Shown here in pieces: positions 16,604 to 21,961 of a stretch of DNA of 21,961 bases. Source of the stretch: DATKMG01 sp035541995. Lineage in GTDB: Bacteria; Acidobacteriota; Terriglobia; Versatilivoradales; Versatilivoraceae. Where the stretch lies: positions 1-21,961 of the forward strand of contig DATKMG010000752.1 of NCBI GenBank assembly GCA_035541995.1, read 5' to 3'. A program made the position numbers and the translations under genes. Below the pieces are notes generated by a model. The model made no database searches and had not been told where the DNA came from. It saw only the letters and a list, made by a program, of their open reading frames with translations. Each line of letters begins with the position of its first letter. Within the stretch, counting starts at the first letter, position 1.

Positions 16604-19414
16604 TCATTCTGAAAGAAACTCGTACCGGCCAGAGGCAACTTCGTATACCACCGAGCCTTTCTCCATCCTCAAATATCTCACTCCGGAAGCTTCTGCGGCG
16701 GGCCTGCCCCCTTCGGTGACTTGTAATGCAGCCCTGGTTGGAACATAGACGATTGCCGTCGTGTTGGGAGGGACAACTACTTCCAGCTTGAACTTGCCGC
16801 TTTCCAAGGCCCAATTGCTTTCGATTCGGCCATTGATGGAATTGTAGCTGGCCTTGACCCATTTCAAGTCTCCCGAAGTTGCAGGCCGAATAATAATCCT
16901 CTTGAACGCAGGCACAGCGGGATCGGGGCCAATCCCACCCAGATCGTGATAAAACCACTCCAGGATATGTCCGAGCATGAAGTGGTTTTGCGATGAAGCG
17001 CGCCCGGCATCCCAAGCCTCAGTGAGACTCGTTGCGCCCTGCTTTAGCTGGTACCCATAGCCAGGATTCTCGGACTGATTATTCATTGCATAGATGACGT
17101 CGGAACGACCTCCATCCGCGAGAGCCCGCAGAAGGTAGCGGTACCCAACGTCACCCGCTGTCAGGGCATTTCCGCGGTGACGAACATCCTCCACCACCGA
17201 GTCCAAAACGGCTGACCTGTAGTCGGGTTCGACTAACCCCATGACCAGTGAAATGGCGTTTGCGCATTGAGATCCCTGCGCGTACTGACTGTTGGCAGGA
17301 TTGAAGAATCTCTTGTTGAAGGCCGCGCGAATCCGGCGTGCCAATTCTTCGAATTCTCCGGCATCGTTATCCTGCCCAATCAACCGGGCTATTTTGGCCA
17401 GAGTAGCCGCATCCTCATAATAGAAAGCCGTAGCCGTCAGCGCTACAGGAGTCAACTGCGCCTCCCCGGGTGGCTTTGGACCCAGGTCGTACCAATCCCC
17501 CAATCCATGTGATAACAGATAATCCTTCGAACGACTTTTAAGATGGGACACATAACGCTTCATGGCCATATAGTGCGTACGGAGCAATTCCAGATCCCCT
17601 GTCCACTCGTATTGTTGCCAGGCACAAAGCAGGAATGCGCTGCCCCACTCCGGCGAATCCCGAAATCCCTTTTCAAATGCGACATATTCGGGAGCTATGT
17701 CAGGCACTAAGCCGTTATCTAATTGGCTGTCGGCCATGTCGCTCATCCCCTTGGTGAACAGTGCCGCCAAATCGAACTCATAGCGCAGTGATGGCCCGTT
17801 GAGATGATATTGTTCCAGCCAGCCAAGCCTTTCTCTGTGGGGGCAATCGGTCAATACATGCATCATGTTGCTGCGCTGTGCCCAGCGGACCAGCCTGTGG
17901 ATGCGGTTGAACAGATCATTGGAACAGGAAAAATCACCTACTGCCTCAGAAGAGGAATGGACCACGACTCCCTCAAGCGATTTGACGATAGGCAGGTCTT
18001 TACCATCCGGCGCTGAGCATTCCACCTGAAGATAGCGGCAACCGTGATAAAAGAATTTGGGAAACCATTCTTCTTCGCCTTTCCCTGCCAATGTGTATTG
18101 CCAGTATGCCTGGCCACCGCCGCTGGAACCACGATCTACACTTCCGTCTTCATGGATCAGTTCCGCAGGAATGATTCGTACCACGGCCCCTGATGGTCCA
18201 TTTACTTTTATCCGCGGCATAAGAGAAGCGTTTTGTCCCAGATCATAAACCGACACACCAACCCGGAGAGACTGGATGTGGACCGGTTTCAGGATCTCGA
18301 AGGCGCGAACAGGCGGGGCGGCGGCTGAGAGCCCTTTTAGTCTCCCACCGGGACTGCGCACCTCCACGCACTTTTCCCAGTTGGAATCGTCAAATCCCGG
18401 TTCGTTCCAGCCGATCGGTTCCAGCCGCGCATCGAAGTCCTCACCACCATAGACGCAGGAGAAGGTGATCGGCCCCGGATGAACCCGCCACTGTCCATCG
18501 GTGCCAATCAGATCCACTGTGCCATCCGCGTATTCAAGCCTTAATTGGCCAATGGCTTTGATCTCCCCAAATGACCCGCGGAATTTCGTATAGCGTCCTC
18601 CTCTGACGTTGTACATCCCGTTGCCAAGCAAAACCCCTATGGCGTTGTTGCCAACTCGAAGCAGGGGAGTGACATCGTACGTATCGTAGAGAATTGTTTT
18701 GTCATATTTCGTCCACCCCGGCGTCAGCAAATCTTCGCCAACGCGCCGGCCATTCACTGTCAACTCATATTGCCCAAGCCCGCAAATGTGTACGACAGCC
18801 CGATCAAGGCCGGCTTTCGCGTGGAATTCGTGACGCAGCATCATTGTCGGAAATGTCGGCGGATTAGCGTTCATTTTGAGAGTCGATGTGGAGTCCAGGG
18901 TATGAATCGCGGCAAATGGGGGACTTTCCTCAACGGCCTTCCTTGCAGTGATCCAATTGGCCCGCCAATCTGAATCGTTAAGGATGCCCATTGTCCAGTT
19001 GGCTGGCCTGCTCCATGGAGAAGGTCTTCCCTGCTGGTCCCAAATGCGGATCTTCCAGTACACACCTTGCGATGATCGAAGCGGCTTTCCTGCATATGGC
19101 AGTTGAGCCGATTGATCTGAAAGGACTTGGCCTGTATCCCAAAGATCACCGCGATCCTCCAACAAGATGGCTGGGCTGGACGCGACCAGGACATGATAGG
19201 CAGTCTGCCTTGCCCCTCTCAGCCCCCCTTCAGGTGGACTCATGATCCAGCTCAGGCGTGGAGCGGGTACATCGACACCGAGAGGATTGACTCTGTATTC
19301 ACAGCGTAGTTGATCTACATTAGGATCCGTCTTTCCAGATGAACAAGTAACCATGAGACCAAAAGCGGTCGTGACGATCGCGGCTATTTGGCTGATCCGT
19401 CGGATTAAGGGCAT
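16604..19414 (-). CDS. GH78 alpha-L-rhamnosidase, exported
   Basis: The 936-residue enzyme should remove terminal alpha-L-rhamnose from glycosides or polysaccharides. I start at 19414, where AGGAG lies about 7 nt upstream and a signal peptide follows (LIRRISQIAAIVTTAFGLMV, then TCSS). The Cys is not in a canonical lipobox, so lipoprotein status is unsure. Domains: an N-terminal Fn3-like domain (YRVNPLGVDVPAPRLSW and GVYWKIRIWDQQGRPSPWS), a rhamnosidase N-domain (CGLGQYELTVNGRRVGEDLL and LTPGWTKYDKTILYDTYDVT), a second beta domain (GVSVYDLGQNASLMPRIKV), then the (alpha/alpha)6 catalytic barrel. The predicted general acid is Glu528 in DCPHRERLGW and the base is Glu799 in ATSLTEAWDAG, followed by NHFMLGHILEWFYHDLGGI. 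The length is normal for the family and it looks intact. It is divergent from the Gfo/Idh/MocA gene across a 240-bp gap that must hold both promoters. Confidence 0.95.
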   Translation of the reverse strand: MPLIRRISQIAAIVTTAFGLMVTCSSGKTDPNVDQLRCEYRVNPLGVDVPAPRLSWIMSPPEGGLRGARQTAYHVLVASSPAILLEDRGDLWDTGQVLSDQSAQLPYAGKPLRSSQGVYWKIRIWDQQGRPSPWSRPANWTMGILNDSDWRANWITARKAVEESPPFAAIHTLDSTSTLKMNANPPTFPTMMLRHEFHAKAGLDRAVVHICGLGQYELTVNGRRVGEDLLTPGWTKYDKTILYDTYDVTPLLRVGNNAIGVLLGNGMYNVRGGRYTKFRGSFGEIKAIGQLRLEYADGTVDLIGTDGQWRVHPGPITFSCVYGGEDFDARLEPIGWNEPGFDDSNWEKCVEVRSPGGRLKGLSAAAPPVRAFEILKPVHIQSLRVGVSVYDLGQNASLMPRIKVNGPSGAVVRIIPAELIHEDGSVDRGSSGGGQAYWQYTLAGKGEEEWFPKFFYHGCRYLQVECSAPDGKDLPIVKSLEGVVVHSSSEAVGDFSCSNDLFNRIHRLVRWAQRSNMMHVLTDCPHRERLGWLEQYHLNGPSLRYEFDLAALFTKGMSDMADSQLDNGLVPDIAPEYVAFEKGFRDSPEWGSAFLLCAWQQYEWTGDLELLRTHYMAMKRYVSHLKSRSKDYLLSHGLGDWYDLGPKPPGEAQLTPVALTATAFYYEDAATLAKIARLIGQDNDAGEFEELARRIRAAFNKRFFNPANSQYAQGSQCANAISLVMGLVEPDYRSAVLDSVVEDVRHRGNALTAGDVGYRYLLRALADGGRSDVIYAMNNQSENPGYGYQLKQGATSLTEAWDAGRASSQNHFMLGHILEWFYHDLGGIGPDPAVPAFKRIIIRPATSGDLKWVKASYNSINGRIESNWALESGKFKLEVVVPPNTTAIVYVPTRAALQVTEGGRPAAEASGVRYLRMEKGSVVYEVASGRYEFLSE

Positions 19415-19654
19415 GAATATTCTCCTGTTCAACAGCACACCAGAGACATGATACGCAATCTCAATACCGGGTTTCCACCAAAGAACCGAAGGTTTTGTCC
19501 AGAGATGAACTGCCGAAAAACAATAGACAACAGGAGGGGCCGTCTCTATCATAGCGAGCTGAAGAGGCGCACACATAGAAACAGGGCGAATTAAGGATTG
19601 CAGTCTCTCGCAATTCAGTCGACATTCCTGCTGATCACGGAGCGAGCAACGGTC

Positions 19655-20674
19655 ATGAATAAGGTTCGGGTCGGTGTCATTGGTCTAGGGCGCGCCGGCA
19701 TGATCCATGCGCGCAACTTTGCCACGGCCATCCCCGAAGCAGAACTCGCTGCTATAGTGGATCCAAATCCGGAAGCTCTGGAGAATGCGCTAAGAGAGAT
19801 TCATCCGAAAAGATGTTTAACGCAATGGCAGGAGGCAGTCTCGAATAACGTCATTCAGGCGGTCGTTGTTGCGACTCCGACCGACAGTCACAAGGAAATT
19901 GTTGTGGCGGCTGCTCAATCCGGAAAGCATATTCTCTGCGAAAAGCCAATGGCCTTGAATAGCGAGGAATGTGATCTGATGATAGAAGCGGTTGAGAAAA
20001 ATCGGGTCAAACTACAGATCGGTTTTATGCGTCGTTATGACCGGAGTTTCCTGGAGGCCAAGCAGCGGATTGGGCGCGGAGAAATCGGTGACGTCGTATT
20101 GGTGAAATCGCTGACTCACGGTCCGAGCATCCCGAAAGCTTGGCAGTATGACGTTGCCCGCAGCAATGGCCCCCTGGCAGAAGTCAACAGCCACGACATT
20201 GATATCCTGCGCTGGTTTGCAGAAAGTGAATTCAAGACCGTGTATGCCATCGGGGGCAATTACCGCTGTCCGGATGCTCGCCAGGACTATCCGGACTTCT
20301 ACGACAATGTGGTTCTGACTGCCAGTTTCGAGAATGGAAAGCAGGGCCTGATTGGCGGCGCTGTAGCCGTTCGTTATGGTTACGATGCCCGCGTGGAAAT
20401 CCTGGGCACCGATGGGATCCTGTTTATTGGGAGCCTGGACGCAAGCAGCGTGGTGAGCTGCAACCCGCGACAAGGCAGCGTGAAATCAATTGTGCCAAGT
20501 TGGCGCAATCTTTTCATGGAAGCTTATTTGGCCGAGGACAAGGACTTTGTCCGTTGCATATTAGAGGACAAATCTCCCAAGGCTACTGGCCTTGATGGCA
20601 AGAAAGCAGTTGAAGTAGTCATAGCCGGGAATCGCTCCATAATGGAAAAACGACCAATTGAACTGCTCAATTGA
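19655..20674 (+). CDS. Gfo/Idh/MocA family NAD(P)-dependent sugar or inositol dehydrogenase
   Basis: The 339-residue cytoplasmic oxidoreductase has an N-terminal Rossmann fold (VRVGVIGLGRAGMIHARNF, Gly10, Gly12, Gly15), a Val-Asp at the end of beta-2 (AAIVDPNPE) suggesting NAD use, and the family signature CEKPMAL with Lys97 of EKP. The C-terminal domain holds EVNSHDIDILRW, with His180 and Asp181 as likely catalytic residues. Four residues before His180, Glu176 replaces the more common Asp. GNYRCPDARQDYPDFYDNVV and RVEILGTDGILFIG resemble myo- or scyllo-inositol 2-dehydrogenase-like members, but substrate is unproven. I use the ATG at 19655 rather than an upstream in-frame start, because the Rossmann strand begins immediately after it. 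It is co-directional with the MDR dehydrogenase. Confidence 0.9.
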   Translation: MNKVRVGVIGLGRAGMIHARNFATAIPEAELAAIVDPNPEALENALREIHPKRCLTQWQEAVSNNVIQAVVVATPTDSHKEIVVAAAQSGKHILCEKPMALNSEECDLMIEAVEKNRVKLQIGFMRRYDRSFLEAKQRIGRGEIGDVVLVKSLTHGPSIPKAWQYDVARSNGPLAEVNSHDIDILRWFAESEFKTVYAIGGNYRCPDARQDYPDFYDNVVLTASFENGKQGLIGGAVAVRYGYDARVEILGTDGILFIGSLDASSVVSCNPRQGSVKSIVPSWRNLFMEAYLAEDKDFVRCILEDKSPKATGLDGKKAVEVVIAGNRSIMEKRPIELLN

Positions 20675-20686
20675 AGGGAGGACCCC

Positions 20687-20806
20687 ATGACCCTTTCAAG
20701 CTCACCACCGCGGATGAAAAAGTCATGTCGACCTCGGAGAGGTCGATTGAGAATAGCCCAGCGCTTCAGCGCTAGGTCGGCAGGTAATTGGGATAGAGTC
20801 CCGTAG
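20687..20806 (+). CDS. Short ORF with a strong ribosome site that runs into the palindromic repeat
   Basis: Twelve bases after the Gfo/Idh/MocA stop there is GGGAGGA followed by an ATG at 20687. The 39-codon frame (starting MTLSSSPPRMKKSC) enters the palindromic repeat (RIAQRFSAR) and stops within its inner arm. The ribosome site is better than that of the next gene. It may be the start of a lost operon gene interrupted by repeat insertion, or chance. No homology is recognisable. Confidence 0.2.
   Translation: MTLSSSPPRMKKSCRPRRGRLRIAQRFSARSAGNWDRVP
20728..20746. repeat. Short perfect hairpin
   Basis: TCGACCTC (20728-20735) pairs with GAGGTCGA (20739-20746) around a 3-nt loop. It sits 6 bp outside the larger nested palindrome and may be part of the same repeat unit. 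No T tract follows, so it is not a typical terminator. Confidence 0.5.
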
Positions 20807-20901
20807 GGACGGCTGAACCTCCGAAATTCCCCTTTCAATCGTCCCTACGGGACTCTTTGCTTTACAATCTGGTCGTCCCAGCGCTGAAGCGCTGGGCTAT
20901 T
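20752..20901. repeat. Nested intergenic palindromic repeat (about 150 bp)
   Basis: The outer arms 20752-20773 and 20880-20901 are perfect 22-bp inverted copies ending in AGCGCT. The inner arms AGAGTCCCGTAGGGACG (20795-20811) and 20840-20856 are perfect 17-bp inverted copies. Each arm is also palindromic by itself: GTCCC-GTA-GGGAC, and CCCAGCGCT-GA-AGCGCTGGG in the right outer arm. Units of this look (AGCGCTTCAGCGCT and TCCCGTAGGGAC) are, to my recollection, widespread dispersed repeats in Acidobacteriota and some related genomes. The RNA could fold as one long cruciform or four small hairpins. It lies inside the putative sugar operon. Confidence 0.8.
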
Positions 20902-20906
20902 ATCAG

Positions 20907-20923
20907 GTGCTCTTACAGAGCAC
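20907..20923. promoter_or_regulatory. Hairpin just upstream of the MDR dehydrogenase start
   Basis: GTGCTCT (20907-20913) pairs with AGAGCAC (20917-20923) around a 3-nt loop, 16 bp before the ATG at 20940. No clear Shine-Dalgarno is present between them. It could be an operator or a translation-control hairpin. Only the palindrome itself is observed. Confidence 0.35.
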
Positions 20924-20939
20924 ATTTTCATGAAAGCCT

Positions 20940-21961
20940 ATGAAAGCAGCCTTTCTGTTTGGCAAACAGGATCTCCGCCAGAAAGAGACACCCGTTCCAA
21001 CTATTCAGGAACATGAGGTTCTGCTGCGCGTCAAAGCCGCATCCCTTTGTGGCACTGATGTCCGCATGTACCAGAATGGTTACAAGCTCGCAACTCCGGA
21101 GGCCCCGCTCATTATCGGGCACGAAATGAGCGGAATCATCGAAGCGGTGGGAGGAAAAGTCACGCAGTATAGAGAAGGTATGCGGGTGATGATCGGCCCG
21201 AACATGGGATGCGGCACTTGTGAGCTGTGCACCAGCGGCAACACGCATCTCTGCCCCCAGTATCAGGCATTGGGTATTCATATCCATGGTGCTTTTGCTG
21301 AATTCGTACGCATTCCCGAAGCTGCCGTGTACCAGGGGAATATCTTCGAATTGCCGCCTGACCTTTCATGGGCGGAGGCATCTCTCATTGAACCGCTTTC
21401 ATGTGTTTATAACGGCTTCGAACGTGCCAATATGCGACCCGGGGATAGCGTGATTATCTTCGGCGCCGGACCGATCGGCTTGATGCACGCCAAATTGGCC
21501 AAAATGGCCGGGGCTTCATTGGTGATGATAAATGACATCAATGAAGCTAAGCTGAAGCAATGCACAGACCTGGATCCTGATTTCATTCCCATCCCAAGCC
21601 TGGAGATAAAAGAACGAATCAAGGAGCGAACTCATGGCAGGGGTACCGATGTCGGAATCACTGCCTGTCCATCATCGGCAGCACAGCAGCTAGCTCTGGA
21701 ATTGGCAGCCATCAATGGCCGGGTGATCTTTTTTGGCGGCCTTCCCGCAGAAGCGGCCATGGTGCCTCTGAATACGAATCTCATCCACTACAGGCAGCTT
21801 ATCGTCACCGGTACAACGCGGGCCAGCCTAAATCATATCCGCAGGACATTGGAACTGTTAGAGAAGCGACTCATCCAGGTTGAGGATCTCATCCAGGACC
21901 GTTATGCGATTGACCGAATCGAAGAAGCCATGGTGAGGTTGGCCAATGGTCAGGGGCTGAA
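20940..21961 (+). CDS. Zinc-dependent medium-chain dehydrogenase (sorbitol/threonine dehydrogenase-like), cut by window end
   Basis: The frame is open from the ATG at 20940 to the last base (340 codons visible), so the C-terminus is missing. Catalytic-zinc ligands are Cys37 (SLCGTD), His61 and Glu62 (IIGHEMSG), with Glu151 nearby. The structural zinc site is complete: Cys91, Cys94, Cys97 and Cys105 (C-x2-C-x2-C-x7-C). The Rossmann fold starts at VIIFGAGPIGLMHAKLA (GAGPIG at 175-180), and Asp199 in MINDIN at the end of beta-2 points to NAD preference. The family oxidises polyols or sugar alcohols and some amino alcohols; the substrate here is not determined. Position after the Gfo/Idh/MocA gene suggests a shared pathway, although the 265-bp repeat-filled gap means co-transcription is uncertain. 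An ATG at 20930 is in another frame and is rejected. Confidence 0.93.
   Translation, partial: MKAAFLFGKQDLRQKETPVPTIQEHEVLLRVKAASLCGTDVRMYQNGYKLATPEAPLIIGHEMSGIIEAVGGKVTQYREGMRVMIGPNMGCGTCELCTSGNTHLCPQYQALGIHIHGAFAEFVRIPEAAVYQGNIFELPPDLSWAEASLIEPLSCVYNGFERANMRPGDSVIIFGAGPIGLMHAKLAKMAGASLVMINDINEAKLKQCTDLDPDFIPIPSLEIKERIKERTHGRGTDVGITACPSSAAQQLALELAAINGRVIFFGGLPAEAAMVPLNTNLIHYRQLIVTGTTRASLNHIRRTLELLEKRLIQVEDLIQDRYAIDRIEEAMVRLANGQGL

Noticed and set aside
20930..20940. ATG at 20930 as the MDR dehydrogenase start
   Set aside because: It is in a different frame; the conserved MKAAFLFG N-terminus begins at 20940.
1..21961. CRISPR arrays, rRNA and tRNA genes
   Set aside because: No regularly spaced direct repeats and no tRNA- or rRNA-like sequence were recognised by eye on either strand.

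Overview
This window looks like a piece of a bacterial chromosome with mid-50s percent GC (my estimate by eye). It has well-formed Shine-Dalgarno sites and gene content often seen in soil Acidobacteriota or related phyla: a paired DUF3300/DUF2950 locus, a GH78 alpha-L-rhamnosidase, and dispersed palindromic repeats between genes. The phylum is an inference. No rRNA, tRNA or CRISPR is visible.

Layout. (1) 0.4-6.4 kb: an intact gltBD operon encoding the large and small subunits of NADPH glutamate synthase (GOGAT). (2) 6.9-7.9 kb: a compact, lower-GC two-gene module. A winged-helix/minimal-nucleotidyltransferase (MNT) protein overlaps a HEPN-type protein by 4 bp, with a paired-palindrome operator just upstream. 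It reads as an MNT/HEPN toxin-antitoxin unit. (3) 7.9-13.0 kb: a zone of damaged genes. It holds a SnoaL-like fragment, a 97-bp imperfect inverted repeat, a GH63-like glucosidase with a frameshift and a lost 3' end abutting a coiled-coil fragment, an MltF-like lytic transglycosylase with an internal deletion, a frameshift and a replaced tail, the 5' part of an ISKra4-family-like transposase, and an M48 metallopeptidase whose 5' end is cut off at the IS junction. (4) 13.3-16.2 kb: intact minus-strand envelope and stress genes, namely a GlsB/YeaQ/YmgE small membrane protein and the DUF3300-DUF2950 pair. (5) 16.6-22.0 kb: a carbohydrate locus. An exported alpha-L-rhamnosidase is divergent from a Gfo/Idh/MocA dehydrogenase, which is followed by a zinc MDR dehydrogenase that runs off the window end. 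A nested palindromic repeat separates the last two genes.

How it fits together. GltBD is core nitrogen assimilation. The MNT/HEPN pair and the decayed zone behind it look like an accessory region shaped by IS activity, deletion and frameshift. The right end is probably a sugar-release and sugar-oxidation cluster: the rhamnosidase frees a sugar outside the cytoplasm and two NAD(P)-dependent dehydrogenases act inside. Its real substrate cannot be read from sequence alone. I see no clearly novel large defence or biosynthetic system. The most unusual items are the MNT/HEPN operator and divergent HEPN motif, the 97-bp inverted repeat, the IS/M48 and GH63/coiled-coil junctions, and the nested palindrome inside the sugar operon.
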